Shown in pieces: positions 25,675 to 35,766 of a stretch of DNA of 64,000 bases (positions are counted from its first letter, which is position 1; each line of letters starts with the position of its first letter). The position numbers and the translations under genes were made by a program. Source of the stretch: Lysobacter arseniciresistens ZS79 (lineage in GTDB: Bacteria; Pseudomonadota; Gammaproteobacteria; Xanthomonadales; Xanthomonadaceae); assembly GCF_000768335.1 (NCBI RefSeq), contig NZ_AVPT01000007.1:1-64000 (forward strand), in the 5' to 3' direction. The notes beneath the pieces were generated by a model. It saw only the letters and a program-made list of their open reading frames with translations. It made no database searches and was not told the DNA's origin.

Positions 25675-26922
25675 TCAGCCGGCGAGCGCCTGCAACGCCA
25701 GCCCGGTGATGTAGGCGCAGTAGGTGCCCAGCGCGTAGCCGAACACCGCCAGCAGCACGCCCACCGGCGCCAGTGCCGGGTGGAACGCGGTCGCCACCAC
25801 CGGCGCCGAAGCCGCACCGCCGATGTTGGCCTGCGAGCCGACCGCCATGAAGAACAGCGGCGCCCGGATCAGCTTGGCCACGCCGAGCATCAGCGCCGCA
25901 TGCACGCTGATCCAGATCACGCCCAGCAGCAGCAGCAGCGGCCGGTCGGCCAGCGCCTTGAGGTCCATCTGCATGCCGATCGTGGCGATCAGGATGTACA
26001 GCAGCACCGAGCCGACATTGGAGGCGCCCGCGCCTTCCAGCCGCCGCGCGCGGGTGAAACTGAGGACCACGCCGAAGGTGGTCGCCAGTACCACGATCCA
26101 GAAGAAGCCCGAATCGAGGCTGTAGTCCTGCAGCCGCCACTCGGCCGGCAGCGAGCGGATCCAGTCCACCAGCGGGCCGGCCAGCAGGTGCGACAGGCCG
26201 GTCAGGCCGATGCCGACCGCGAAGATCATCATCAGGTCCGGCATCGACGCCACGCGCGAGTGCTCGGCCTGGTAGCTGGCGATGCGCTGCTTGAGGTCCT
26301 CGATCGCCGAGGTGTCGGCGCCGGTCCAGCGGTCGAACTGCTTCGCCCGGCCGGCCAGGAACAGCAGGATCGCCATCCAGAAGTAGGCGACGATCACGTC
26401 GACCGCGACGAACTGGCCGAACAGGTTGGCGTCGACCTCGAACACCTCCTTCATCGCCGCCTGATTGGCGCCGCCGCCGATCCAGCTGCCGGCGACGGTG
26501 GTCATGCCGCGCCAGGTGTCGCCGGCCACCACCGACGGGAACAGCGCCTGCATCACCAGCAACGACACCACCGCACCGAGCATCACGCCGACGGTGCCGG
26601 TCAGGAACATGATCACCGCCTTCGGCCCCAGCCGCAGCACGGCACCGATGTCCATCGCCACGCAGAACAGGATCAGCGCGGCCGGTAGCAGGTAGTCGCG
26701 TGCCATCGGGTACAGCCCCGAGGCGCTGCCGTCGATCAAGCCGACCGTGTTGTAGATGGCCGGCGCCAAGTAGCACATCAGTAGCGCCGGCACGTAACTG
26801 TAGAACCGGTGCCAGAAGCCCGACGGGCGCGAAGCGGTCCAGAACACCGCGCCGAGGGTGGCGGCGAGCAGGCCGAGGACGACGGCCTCGTTGGTGATCA
26901 GGGCGGTGCTGGGTGGGGCCAT
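25675..26922 (-). CDS. DUF819 family integral membrane protein
   Basis: The 415-residue polytopic protein has about ten to twelve membrane segments and typical DUF819 (YjcL-like) phrases such as GSWIGGGANQAAM, FWMAILLF and SQANIGGAASAPVVA. The two Gly-rich half-motifs suggest an inverted-repeat transporter fold. The substrate is unknown. The ATG at 26922 is chosen as the start of the homologous region. It converges with corA and lies after the S9 peptidase on the minus strand, with a hairpin between. Confidence 0.88.
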   Translation of the reverse strand: MAPPSTALITNEAVVLGLLAATLGAVFWTASRPSGFWHRFYSYVPALLMCYLAPAIYNTVGLIDGSASGLYPMARDYLLPAALILFCVAMDIGAVLRLGPKAVIMFLTGTVGVMLGAVVSLLVMQALFPSVVAGDTWRGMTTVAGSWIGGGANQAAMKEVFEVDANLFGQFVAVDVIVAYFWMAILLFLAGRAKQFDRWTGADTSAIEDLKQRIASYQAEHSRVASMPDLMMIFAVGIGLTGLSHLLAGPLVDWIRSLPAEWRLQDYSLDSGFFWIVVLATTFGVVLSFTRARRLEGAGASNVGSVLLYILIATIGMQMDLKALADRPLLLLLGVIWISVHAALMLGVAKLIRAPLFFMAVGSQANIGGAASAPVVATAFHPALAPVGVLLAVFGYALGTYCAYITGLALQALAG

Positions 26923-26991
26923 GCGGGACTCCGGCGCGGGGCGTCCCGGCGGGACGGGGTGGATGACACGGAGTCCTTTCCGCAACCGGCA

Positions 26992-27021
26992 CCGTCACCC
27001 CCGCGCGGGCGGGAATGACGG
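26992..27021. repeat. GTCA-type short palindromic hairpin
   Basis: An imperfect inverted repeat (CCGTCACCCCCGC against GGCGGGAATGACGG) lies between the S9 peptidase stop and the DUF819 start. It resembles the short GCGGGAATGAC palindromes scattered through many proteobacterial genomes. It is a single copy in this window and may serve as a transcript 3' end for the peptidase gene. Confidence 0.5.
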
Positions 27022-27042
27022 CACGTGACTTTCGGGTAGCGG

Positions 27043-29121
27043 TTACTGGCCCAGGTGCTGTTCCAGCCAGCTGTTGACGGTGTCGTGCCACATCACGCTG
27101 TTGTGCGGCTTGAGCACCCAGTGGTTCTCGTCGGGGAAGTACAGGAACTTCGACTCGATCCCCTGCCGCTGCAGCGCGGTGAACGCCGCCAGCCCCTGGC
27201 TGACCGGGATGCGGAAGTCCTGCTGGCCGTGCACCACCAGCATCGGCACGCGCCACTTGTCGACGTGGCGGCTGGGGTTGAACTGCTCGTAGTTCTGCGG
27301 GACCTGCCACGGCGTGCCGCCGTTCTCCCACTCGGTGAACCACAGCTCCTCGGTGACGAAGCCCATCATCCGGGTATCGAACACGCCGTCGTGGTTGACC
27401 AGGCACTTCCATGGCGCGTTCCAGTTGCCGGCGATCCAGTTGACCATGTAACCGCCGTAGCTGGCGCCGAGCGCGCAGGCGTTGTCGCCGTCGAGGAAGC
27501 CATACTTGCGCTGCGCGGCCTGCCAACCCTTCTGCAGGTCCTCCAGCGGGCGGTCGCCCCAGTGCTGGCTGATCGCGTCGGTGAAGGCCTGGCCGTAGCC
27601 GGTGGAGCCGTGGAAATCGATCATCACCACCGCGTAGCCCTGTCCGGCGTAGGTCTGCGGATTCCAGCGGTAACTCCAGCCGTTGCCGAAGCTGCCCTGC
27701 GGACCGCCGTGGATCAGGAACGCGACCGGGTACCGCTTGCCTTCCTCGTAGTTCCACGGCTTGACCACGTAACCGTGCACGGTGTCGTTGTTCCAGCCCT
27801 TGAAGGTGAACTGCTCGTACTCGCCGAAGCCGACCTCGGGCAGCATCTCGCCGGCACTCGGGGTGATCGCGCGCTCGGGCGCGCCGTTGATGCCGCCGGT
27901 GAACACCTGCACACCACTGGCGAGGCTGTCACGGGTGAACGCGAGCGTGCCACCCGACAGCTGGACCGAGCCGATGCTGCCGTCGCCGATGATCCGGGTG
28001 ACGCCGCCGCTGTCGACGTGGACCGCGAACAGCGGATGCTCGCCGGTGTCCTGCGCGGTGACGTACAGGGTCTCGCCATCCTCCGACACGGCGATGCTGC
28101 CGGCCGAGCGGTCCCAGCCCGGCGCGATTTCACGGCGCTCGCCGCTGGCCAGGTCCAGCGCCATGATCGCGAAGCGGTCGGCCTCGAAGCCGGGCCGCTT
28201 CATCGCGCGGTAGTAGAGCGTGTCGCCGCCGTTGCCGAACACCGCGCCGGTGTCCCAGGCCGGGTTGCCGGCGGTCAGGTTGGTCGCCGTGCCGCTGCCG
28301 TCGGCGCTGACGCGGTACAGATCGAAGTTGGTCGACCACGGCTCGGTGCGGTCGGCGCTGCGGGCGCTCAGCACCAGTGACTTGCCGTCCGGCGCCCAGG
28401 TGTACTCGCTGCTGTCACCGAACGGGCGCGACGGGACGTCGGCGATGACATCGGTCGCGATCGCGATCGCGCTGGTGACCGGCGCGCCCTCGCCCGGCAG
28501 TCCGGCGACGAACACGCGGTTGAGGCGGCCGTCGTTCCAGGCGTCCCAGTGGCGCACGAACATGCGGTCGTACACGGTGCCGGTGGCGGGGCTCTTCTCG
28601 CCCGCGGCGAGGCGGTCGCGGGTGCAGGCCAGGTCGCTGCCGCAATCGATGAAGGCCTCGGCGTTGAACGCGACGCGGCCGCCATCCGGCGACAGCTGGA
28701 AACCGCCGACATCGACCGCGAAGTCGGTCACCTGGCGCGGCTTGCCGCCGTCGATGCCGATCGCGTACAGCTGCGAGGTGCCGGACTTGCCGCTGAGGAA
28801 GTACACCGTGCGTCCGTCGGGCGCGAAGGCCGGCGAGTTGACGTTCCAGCCCTCGGGCGTCAGCCGCACCGGCGGCGCCGCGTCGCGGGCGACCAGGTTC
28901 TCGATCCACAGCGAGGTCGAGGCCTTGTTGGCGTCGAAGTCAACCTCGCGCTTGGCCACCACCAGCAGGCGGCCGTCGGGCGACAGCGTCGGCGAGGACC
29001 AGCGGTCGAGCGTCGCCAGGTCGGTCGGCTGGAGGCCGCGGGTGGCGGCGTCGGCGGCCGGGCTGAAGGCCGGCAGGGCGAGCGCGAGCAGTACCGGCAG
29101 GGCGGCGGGACGCAGGTTCAT
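27043..29121 (-). CDS. Secreted S9-family prolyl oligopeptidase-like peptidase
   Basis: The 692-residue protein has a signal peptide (about 1-26, ending PAADA), an N-terminal beta-propeller with WD40-like/PD40 repeats (SPDGRLLVV, APDGRTVYF, APDGKSLVL) and a C-terminal alpha/beta-hydrolase domain. The catalytic Ser is in GASYGGY, the Asp in HGQQDFRIP and the His in ENHWV. Such enzymes remove dipeptides or cut small peptides in the periplasm. The ATG at 29121 is used because the signal peptide begins there. It lies about 100 bases downstream of the OPT transporter gene, which suggests peptide degradation coupled to uptake. Confidence 0.93.
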   Translation of the reverse strand: MNLRPAALPVLLALALPAFSPAADAATRGLQPTDLATLDRWSSPTLSPDGRLLVVAKREVDFDANKASTSLWIENLVARDAAPPVRLTPEGWNVNSPAFAPDGRTVYFLSGKSGTSQLYAIGIDGGKPRQVTDFAVDVGGFQLSPDGGRVAFNAEAFIDCGSDLACTRDRLAAGEKSPATGTVYDRMFVRHWDAWNDGRLNRVFVAGLPGEGAPVTSAIAIATDVIADVPSRPFGDSSEYTWAPDGKSLVLSARSADRTEPWSTNFDLYRVSADGSGTATNLTAGNPAWDTGAVFGNGGDTLYYRAMKRPGFEADRFAIMALDLASGERREIAPGWDRSAGSIAVSEDGETLYVTAQDTGEHPLFAVHVDSGGVTRIIGDGSIGSVQLSGGTLAFTRDSLASGVQVFTGGINGAPERAITPSAGEMLPEVGFGEYEQFTFKGWNNDTVHGYVVKPWNYEEGKRYPVAFLIHGGPQGSFGNGWSYRWNPQTYAGQGYAVVMIDFHGSTGYGQAFTDAISQHWGDRPLEDLQKGWQAAQRKYGFLDGDNACALGASYGGYMVNWIAGNWNAPWKCLVNHDGVFDTRMMGFVTEELWFTEWENGGTPWQVPQNYEQFNPSRHVDKWRVPMLVVHGQQDFRIPVSQGLAAFTALQRQGIESKFLYFPDENHWVLKPHNSVMWHDTVNSWLEQHLGQ

Positions 29122-29224
29122 GGCAGGGTTCCCCGGAGCAATCGAAGCCCGATGGTAGGCGCAGCCGCTACCCGCGGCCAAGCGTGGCGGCCGGGCGCCG
29201 CCGCCACGCGATGCGGCCCAATGC

Positions 29225-31162
29225 TCAGTCGGCCGTCGCGGAACGGCGGGCGCCGGTGCGGTACAGCAGCCAGCCGACCACGACCAGCACCAGCAGGCCC
29301 AGCCATTGGCCGAAGCGCAGGCCGTCGGGCATCGCCAGCACCTCGGCGTCGCCCGTGGCCACGATCGGGATCGCGATGGCGATGCCCATCAGGGCCTCGC
29401 CGGTGATCAGGCCGGCCGCGAACAGCGTGCCCGGGCGGTGGATGCGGTCGCGCGCCTCCTCGTCGCCGGCGCGCAGGCCGTGGCGACGCTCGACCAGCCA
29501 CGACAGCAGGCCGCCGAGGAAGATCGGCACCATCAGTTCCAGCGGCAGGTAGATGCCGATCGCCGCGGCCAGCACCGGCACGCGGAAGCTGGCGCCACGC
29601 TTCTTCAACCGCTCGTCCAGCGCGATGATCACCGCGCCGACCACGGCGCCCAGCGCGATCATGTCCCACGGCAGGTGGCCGCCGAACATGCCCTTCGCCA
29701 CCGACGCCATCAGTGTCGCCTGCGGCGCGGCCAGCGAGTTCGGCCGCTCCGCGGTGGGCGCGCCGATGCCGTAGGCGGCCGCGAGCAGGTCCAGCACCGG
29801 TGCCATGATCAGCGCGCAGGAGAATGCGCCGATCGCCAGCATCAGCTGCTGTTTCCACGGCGTGGCGCCGACGATGTAGCCGGCCTTGAGGTCCTGCAGG
29901 TTGTCGCCGCCGACCGCCGCGGCGCAGCACACCACCGCGCCGATCATGATCGCGGCGACCGCGCCGATCTCCGAATCGCTGCCCAGCAGCAGCACCAGCA
30001 CCAGCGATGCGAACAGGATCGTCGCGATGGTGATGCCCGACACCGGGTTGTTGGACGAGCCCACCAGGCCGGCCAGGTAGGCCGAGACCGAGACGAACAG
30101 GAAGCCGGCGACGATCATGATCACCGTCATCGGGATGCTGACCGTCCATTGCCCCACGATCGCCTGGTACAGCAGGCCCAGCGGCACGACGAAGGCCACC
30201 AGCGCGACCAGCATCCACTTCATCGGCAGGTCGCGCTCGGTCTCGGCGACCACCTGGCCGACGCCCTTGCGGGTCGCCGCGATGCCGCTCTTGATGCCCG
30301 ACACCAGCGATTTGCGCAGCGAGAACAACGTCCACACGCCGCCGATCAGCATCGCGCCGACGCCGAGGTAGCGGATCTTGGCGTCCCAGATCGCGAACGC
30401 CGCGGTGGTCGCGTCCTGCCCGGCAACGGCCGCGGCCAGCGCCGGGTCGGTGTCGAGGAACAGCGCGTGGTAGATCGGGATCGCGATGTGCCAAGACAGG
30501 ATGCTGCCCGATACGACCACGATGCCGATGTTGAGGCCGACGATATAGCCCACGCCCAGCAGCGCCGGCGACAGGTTGGTGCCGAGGTAGCCGAGGTAGC
30601 GGCCGAAGAAGCCCGAGCCGGCGGCGGCGTCGGGGATCATCCGCAGGCCGCTGCCGGCGGCCAGCTTCACCAGCGCACCCAGGCTCGCGGCGATGCCGAG
30701 GATCTTCAGCCCGGGGCCGGGATTCTCACCGGCCTTGAGCACCTCGGCCGCGGCCTTGCCTTCGGGGAATGGCAACGGTTCCTCGACGATCATCGAGCGC
30801 CGCAGCGGCACCGAGAACAACACGCCCAGCAGGCCACCGAGGCCGGCGATCGCCAGCACCCACGAGTAGCGGAAGTCGTCCCAGTAACCGAGGATCACCA
30901 GCGCCGGGATCGTGAAGATCACGCCCGCCGCGATCGACGAACCGGCCGAGGCGCCGGTCTGCACGATGTTGTTTTCGAGGATCGTGCCGCCACCCAGCAG
31001 CCGCAGTACGCCCATCGATACCACCGCCGCCGGGATCGCGGTGGCGATGGTCAGGCCGGCGAACAGGCCGAGGTAGGCATTGGCGGCCGCGAGGATCATC
31101 GCCAGCACGATGGCCAGCACGACGGCGCGGAAAGTCAGTTGCGGCACGGGCCGGTCGGCCAT
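29225..31162 (-). CDS. OPT family oligopeptide transporter
   Basis: The 645-residue protein has about 14-16 membrane segments and family phrases such as NAYLGLFAGLTIATAIPAAV, NNIVQTGASAGSSIAAGVIFT and NLQDLKAGYIVGATPWKQQ. Bacterial OPT proteins are proton-coupled importers of oligopeptides or metal chelates. The ATG at 31162 is used. It lies between two S9 peptidase genes, all on the minus strand with gaps of about 100 bases, so import of small peptides is the most economical reading. Metal-chelate transport cannot be excluded. Confidence 0.92.
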   Translation of the reverse strand: MADRPVPQLTFRAVVLAIVLAMILAAANAYLGLFAGLTIATAIPAAVVSMGVLRLLGGGTILENNIVQTGASAGSSIAAGVIFTIPALVILGYWDDFRYSWVLAIAGLGGLLGVLFSVPLRRSMIVEEPLPFPEGKAAAEVLKAGENPGPGLKILGIAASLGALVKLAAGSGLRMIPDAAAGSGFFGRYLGYLGTNLSPALLGVGYIVGLNIGIVVVSGSILSWHIAIPIYHALFLDTDPALAAAVAGQDATTAAFAIWDAKIRYLGVGAMLIGGVWTLFSLRKSLVSGIKSGIAATRKGVGQVVAETERDLPMKWMLVALVAFVVPLGLLYQAIVGQWTVSIPMTVIMIVAGFLFVSVSAYLAGLVGSSNNPVSGITIATILFASLVLVLLLGSDSEIGAVAAIMIGAVVCCAAAVGGDNLQDLKAGYIVGATPWKQQLMLAIGAFSCALIMAPVLDLLAAAYGIGAPTAERPNSLAAPQATLMASVAKGMFGGHLPWDMIALGAVVGAVIIALDERLKKRGASFRVPVLAAAIGIYLPLELMVPIFLGGLLSWLVERRHGLRAGDEEARDRIHRPGTLFAAGLITGEALMGIAIAIPIVATGDAEVLAMPDGLRFGQWLGLLVLVVVGWLLYRTGARRSATAD

Positions 31163-31266
31163 GGCGGGTCCCCTTTGTCGGATGGCGGATATTCGCACGC
31201 CGCGCGGGGACAGGCGAGACGGGAAGCGGCGGTCTGCGGTGCCGCTTCCCGTCTTTCAAGCCGGGA

Positions 31267-33255
31267 TCAATCGGCGGCTACGTTGTTGCCGCCACCCGCC
31301 GCCCGGTCACCCCCGAGGTGCCGCGCGAGGAAATCCAGCAGCGCGGTGTAGTACTTCCGGCGATTCTCCGGCAGGTAGTAGCCGTGCCCCTCGTTCTTGA
31401 AGTAGAGCGCCTCGACGGGCACGTCGGCGTCGCGCAGCGCGCGTTCCATCATCCGGGTGTGCTGGACCGGCGCGCGCTCGTCCTCCTCGCCGGCGGCGAG
31501 GAACACCGGGACGCGGATGCGCTCGGCAAGCCGCGTGGGCGAGTGGGCCGCGACCTCGTCCCGTCCGCCAACCCATTCGCGGAGGAACGTCTCGCCCGAA
31601 CCGCGCTCCTGCACGTCGCCCGCCGTGTGCATGGTGGGCAGGTCGTAGACACCGATGTTGCCGGACGCACAGCGATACAGATCCGGTTCGCGCACGGCAC
31701 CCATCAGCGCCGCGTACCCGCCATAGCTGGAACCGTGGATGCAGATGCGGTCGGCCGCCGCGACACCCTCGTCGATCAGCCAGCGGGTCGCGTCGGTCAG
31801 GTCGTCCTGCATGGCCTGGCCCCACTGCCTGGCACCGGCCGAGCTGAAGGCCTTGCCGTACCCGCCGGAGCCGCGGAAGTTGACCTGGAGAACTGCGTAC
31901 CCCGCTTCGGCGAGCATCTGGACGCCGCTCTCGAACCCCCATCGATCCCGCACTCCAAACGGCCCGCCGTGCGGCACCACCACCGCCGGCAGCGACTTGC
32001 CGGTGGAACCGGTCGGGACGGTGAGATACCCATGCAGCGCCAACCCGTCGCGGGCAGGGATGGTGACGGGCTTCTTGGCCGCCATGGTCGCCGGGTCGAA
32101 CCACGCGCGGCGACTGAGCAGGTGGTCGGCCTTCTTGTCGACCGTGTCGAACAGGAAGAAGTCACCGGGATTGCGGTCGCTCCATGTCTGGACCAGCGCG
32201 ATCCGTCCATCGCTGGTACGCGAGGTGATCTTCACCGGGACTCCGCCAAACGCGGCTTCGAGGCTGCGATACATCCGCGCCTCTTCGCTGCCGGGCTGGA
32301 AGAACTCGGTGCGCGGCTTGCCATCGAGCAGGAACACGCCAACCGGCTCAAGACTCCCGTGGCGATAGATGATCTCGCCGGGATCGACGCTGTCGTCGCC
32401 GAGGACCTCGGTGCGCTGGCCTGTGGCGATGTCATGCGCAACCAGTACGTTGGGGCCGTTTGCGCGCTGGGCCTCCAGGTAGGCGGTGCGGTCATCGGCG
32501 GCAAATCCAACGGGGAAATGCCGCAGTCCGTTGGTCGCCTCGTCGTTCACCAATTCCCACTTGGCGCCTTCGCCGGCCCGGTAGTACACCTTCTGGAGCC
32601 GGTCGACGCCTTCGCCGACGGCGTAGCGCACCACGCCCTGGTTGTCGGTCACGAAGCTCGCGTTGCGCACCGGGGCCGACGCCACCGGGTGACGCCGGCC
32701 GCTGTAGACGTCCAGACGCTCCGCCTCGGTGAACGCATCGGCATGGAACGGGCTGACCGAAATGATGACGTGGCGGTCGTCGTTCCGAAGCGTGTCGACG
32801 AGGAAGGCGGCGACCCGTTCGACCTTCTTGGGCTGGATACGCGTACCCAGGCCCCGCCCCCGCACACGTTGACCGACGAGAAGCTCGACCCCGGTGCCAT
32901 CGGCATTCATCGCATACAGCTCGCCGGTGAGCGACGGCTGCTCCAGCAGACCGAACTTCTCCGATATGCCGATCAGCACGCGCTCGTCGTTGACCCACCA
33001 GAAATTCTCGACGTGGGTGTTGCGTTCAAGCACGAACGTGCCGGTGACCGCGTTGTCCCCGCGCCGCATGATGACAAGCGCGGTTCTGCTGCCATCGTCC
33101 ATCGGAACGGTGGCCGCGAAGTAGCCACCGGTCGGCGAGATCTTGATGGTGCCGAAGCTGTCGTCCTTGATGTAGCGCTCGATGTCCACCGCCTGCGCGG
33201 GCGACATCCACAGCAACGCGGCCGACAGGGCCGCGCCCCAAATCCATTTCTTCAT
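31267..33255 (-). CDS. Secreted S9-family prolyl oligopeptidase-like peptidase, second copy
   Basis: The 662-residue protein has a signal peptide (about 1-22, ending SPAQA), a divergent beta-propeller and a C-terminal alpha/beta-hydrolase domain. The nucleophile is in GSSYGGYAALMG, with NFRGSGGYGKAF before it, the Asp region in LAAGEEDERAPV and the His in NEGHGYY. It is only distantly like the first S9 enzyme in this cluster, so it is not a recent duplicate. It is the furthest upstream of the S9-OPT-S9 group. Confidence 0.92.
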   Translation of the reverse strand: MKKWIWGAALSAALLWMSPAQAVDIERYIKDDSFGTIKISPTGGYFAATVPMDDGSRTALVIMRRGDNAVTGTFVLERNTHVENFWWVNDERVLIGISEKFGLLEQPSLTGELYAMNADGTGVELLVGQRVRGRGLGTRIQPKKVERVAAFLVDTLRNDDRHVIISVSPFHADAFTEAERLDVYSGRRHPVASAPVRNASFVTDNQGVVRYAVGEGVDRLQKVYYRAGEGAKWELVNDEATNGLRHFPVGFAADDRTAYLEAQRANGPNVLVAHDIATGQRTEVLGDDSVDPGEIIYRHGSLEPVGVFLLDGKPRTEFFQPGSEEARMYRSLEAAFGGVPVKITSRTSDGRIALVQTWSDRNPGDFFLFDTVDKKADHLLSRRAWFDPATMAAKKPVTIPARDGLALHGYLTVPTGSTGKSLPAVVVPHGGPFGVRDRWGFESGVQMLAEAGYAVLQVNFRGSGGYGKAFSSAGARQWGQAMQDDLTDATRWLIDEGVAAADRICIHGSSYGGYAALMGAVREPDLYRCASGNIGVYDLPTMHTAGDVQERGSGETFLREWVGGRDEVAAHSPTRLAERIRVPVFLAAGEEDERAPVQHTRMMERALRDADVPVEALYFKNEGHGYYLPENRRKYYTALLDFLARHLGGDRAAGGGNNVAAD

Positions 33256-33411
33256 GTGTTTCCCCTGGTTGCGATCCTCCAGCGTGCCCCGCGCGCACCA
33301 CGATCAGCCGCCGCGGCATTGCTGGAACTGGTGTTCGACGTTCCCCGTCGTCCGCGGACGAAGCGCGGGTACCGCACGTCGCCCATTGGAAGCGTACTCG
33401 AACCGGGCGAA

Positions 33412-34308
33412 TCAGCGCGACGACGACGCCAGGGTCGTCCGTAGCGCATCGCGCCAGTGCGGCATTTCAAGGCCGTACTCGATCTGCAAACGCGTGGTGT
33501 CAAGCACCGACCACGCGGGGCGGACCGCACGCGTCGGGAAGCCGGAGGTGGGGATCGGCAGGACCGTCGGGCGCGAGGCGAGCAACCCGGCGTCCCGGGC
33601 CTCATCGAAGATCGCGTCGGCGAACCCGTGCCAGCTGGTCTGCCCCGCGGCCACGAGGTGGCGGATGCCGGAGGCGGCGATTCCGTGCCGGATGATGGCC
33701 GCGGTCACGTCGGCGATCAGCCACGCGGGCGTGGGCGAGCCGATCTGGTCGGCGACCACCTTGAGCTCGTCGCGCTCCGCACCCAGGCGCAGCATTGTGC
33801 GCAGGAAGTTCGCGCCGTGCAGGCCGTAGACCCAGGCCGTGCGCAGGATCAGGTACCGCGCGCCGCTCGCCGCGACGGCCTGCTCGCCGGCCAACTTGCT
33901 GCGGCCGTAGGTGCCCAGCGGCCCGGTCGGATCGTCCTCGCGCCACGGGCGCTCGCCGGAACCGTCGAACACGTAGTCGGTCGAGTAGTGGATCAGGCTC
34001 GCACCCTGTGCGGCACACGCCGCCGCGATGCGGCCCGGTGCGTCGCGGTTGATCAGGAACGCCGCCGCTTCGTCGTCCTCGGCGCGGTCGACCGCCGTGT
34101 ACGCGGTCGCATTGACCACCATGTCGGGCGCGACCCGTTCGATCAGCGGTGCGATGTCATCGAGCCGCGACAGGTCGAGCGCCTCGCAGCGACTCCCGTC
34201 CGGCAGCTCGCCGGTGCGGGTGGTCACCACCAGCTCGCCCAGTGGCGCAAGCGAGCGCCGGCACTCGTGGCCGACCTGGCCGTTGCCGCCCAGCAGCAGG
34301 ATCCTCAT
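33412..34308 (-). CDS. rfbD: dTDP-4-dehydrorhamnose reductase
   Basis: The 298-residue SDR-type enzyme makes the last step to dTDP-L-rhamnose. It has the NAD(P) motif GGNGQVGHE at the N-terminus and the SDR Tyr/Lys pair in the TYGRSKLAGEQAV stretch, with STDYVFDG before it. It is the last gene of the rfbBACD operon and starts 7 bases after the rfbC stop. dTDP-rhamnose feeds O-antigen or exopolysaccharide. Confidence 0.96.
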   Translation of the reverse strand: MRILLLGGNGQVGHECRRSLAPLGELVVTTRTGELPDGSRCEALDLSRLDDIAPLIERVAPDMVVNATAYTAVDRAEDDEAAAFLINRDAPGRIAAACAAQGASLIHYSTDYVFDGSGERPWREDDPTGPLGTYGRSKLAGEQAVAASGARYLILRTAWVYGLHGANFLRTMLRLGAERDELKVVADQIGSPTPAWLIADVTAAIIRHGIAASGIRHLVAAGQTSWHGFADAIFDEARDAGLLASRPTVLPIPTSGFPTRAVRPAWSVLDTTRLQIEYGLEMPHWRDALRTTLASSSR

Positions 34309-34315
34309 CGCGGCG

Positions 34316-34873
34316 TCAACCCTCGAACACGGGCAGGCGCTCAGACGTTACGTCCGCGAGCAGCGGTGCCTTGGCGTCCTTGCCCGACAGCAGCGGATCG
34401 GCCACCGGCCAGTCGATCGCCAGTTGCGGATCGTCCCAGCGGATGTTGGCGTCGGCGTCCGGGTCGTAGGTGGCAGTGCACAGGTAGGTGAACACCGCGC
34501 GCTCGCTCAGCGTCACGAAGCCGTGGGCGAAACCCTCGGGAATCCAGAAATGCCGCTTGTTCTCGGCGCTCAGCACCACCGCGGTCCAGCGGCCAAAGGT
34601 GGGCGACCCACGGCGGATATCGACCGCCACGTCCCAGACCTCGCCCTCCACCACCGACACGTACTTGCCCTGTGGCCGTGGCCACTGGTAGTGCAGGCCG
34701 CGCAGGACCCCCTGGGTCGAGGACGAGACATTGCCCTGCACGAAGACCGGCTGCAGGCCGTGTTCACGCAACCTGTCGTTGTTGAACGATTCGAAGAAGA
34801 ACCCGCGGTCATCGCCGAACACCCGCGGCTCGATGACCAGGCAACCCGGCAGGTCGGTTTCGATCACCTTCAC
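34316..34873 (-). CDS. rfbC: dTDP-4-dehydrorhamnose 3,5-epimerase
   Basis: The 185-residue cupin enzyme epimerises C3 and C5 of dTDP-4-keto-6-deoxyglucose. The catalytic His is in GVLRGLHYQ, and [14 protein letters not shown] is the second signature. The GTG at 34873 is chosen because it overlaps the rfbA stop (GTGA) and gives the normal family length. It lies within rfbBACD. Confidence 0.96.
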   Translation of the reverse strand: MKVIETDLPGCLVIEPRVFGDDRGFFFESFNNDRLREHGLQPVFVQGNVSSSTQGVLRGLHYQWPRPQGKYVSVVEGEVWDVAVDIRRGSPTFGRWTAVVLSAENKRHFWIPEGFAHGFVTLSERAVFTYLCTATYDPDADANIRWDDPQLAIDWPVADPLLSGKDAKAPLLADVTSERLPVFEG

Positions 34874-35754
34874 GGCACGTACCCCCGGTCGATCAGGTTG
34901 AGCAGGTACTTGCCATAGCCATTCTTGACCAGCGGTTGGGCAAGCTCGCGCAGGCGGTCGTCGTCGATCCAGCCGTTGCCGTGGGCGATCTCCTCCGGGC
35001 AGCACACGCGCAGGCCCTGGCGGGCCTCGATTGTCTCGATGTAGTTGGACGCCTCAAGCAGGGACTGGTGGGTGCCGGTGTCGAGCCACGCGTAGCCACG
35101 CCCCAGCCGCTCCAGATGCAGCGAGCCTTCTTCGAGGTAGCACTTGTTGAGATCGGTGATCTCGAGTTCGCCACGATGGGACGGCTTGATGCCGGCGGCG
35201 AAGTCGCTCGCACGGCCGTCGTAGAAATAGAGGCCGGTGACCGCGTAGTTGGATCGTGGCTGCGGCGGCTTCTCCTCCAGCCCGACCACCCTGCCGTCGG
35301 CATCGAACTCGGCGACGCCGTAGCGTTCCGGATCGTTGACCCAGTAACCGAACACCGTCGCGCCCTGCTCGCGCTGGCCGGCGCGCTTGAGCATCGCGGT
35401 CAGGCCGGGGCCGTGGAAGATGTTGTCGCCCAACACCAGGCAGCTCGGCTGGCCGCCGAGGAAGTCGCGGCCGATCAGGAACGCCTGCGCCAGACCGTCG
35501 GGGCTCGGCTGGACGGCGTACTCGATCTTCATCCCCCACTGCGAACCGTCGCCGAGCAGGTTGCGGAACAACGCCTGCTCATGCGGGGTGTTGATGATCA
35601 GCACCTCGCGGATGCCCGCCAGCATCAGCACGCTGAGCGGGTAATAGATCATCGGTTTGTCGTAGATCGGCAGCAGTTGCTTGCTGATGGCCTGGGTGAT
35701 CGGATAGAGCCGGGTGCCGGAACCCCCGGCGAGGATGATGCCCTTGCGGTTCAT
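34870..35754 (-). CDS. rfbA: Glucose-1-phosphate thymidylyltransferase
   Basis: The 294-residue nucleotidyltransferase makes dTDP-glucose from dTTP and glucose-1-phosphate, the first step to dTDP-L-rhamnose. The N-terminal [14 protein letters not shown] loop, [11 protein letters not shown] and the EKP motif ([21 protein letters not shown]) are present. Length matches RmlA. It lies 12 bases after rfbB and overlaps rfbC by four bases. Confidence 0.97.
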   Translation of the reverse strand: MNRKGIILAGGSGTRLYPITQAISKQLLPIYDKPMIYYPLSVLMLAGIREVLIINTPHEQALFRNLLGDGSQWGMKIEYAVQPSPDGLAQAFLIGRDFLGGQPSCLVLGDNIFHGPGLTAMLKRAGQREQGATVFGYWVNDPERYGVAEFDADGRVVGLEEKPPQPRSNYAVTGLYFYDGRASDFAAGIKPSHRGELEITDLNKCYLEEGSLHLERLGRGYAWLDTGTHQSLLEASNYIETIEARQGLRVCCPEEIAHGNGWIDDDRLRELAQPLVKNGYGKYLLNLIDRGYVP

Positions 35755-35766
35755 GCGTGCTCCTGC

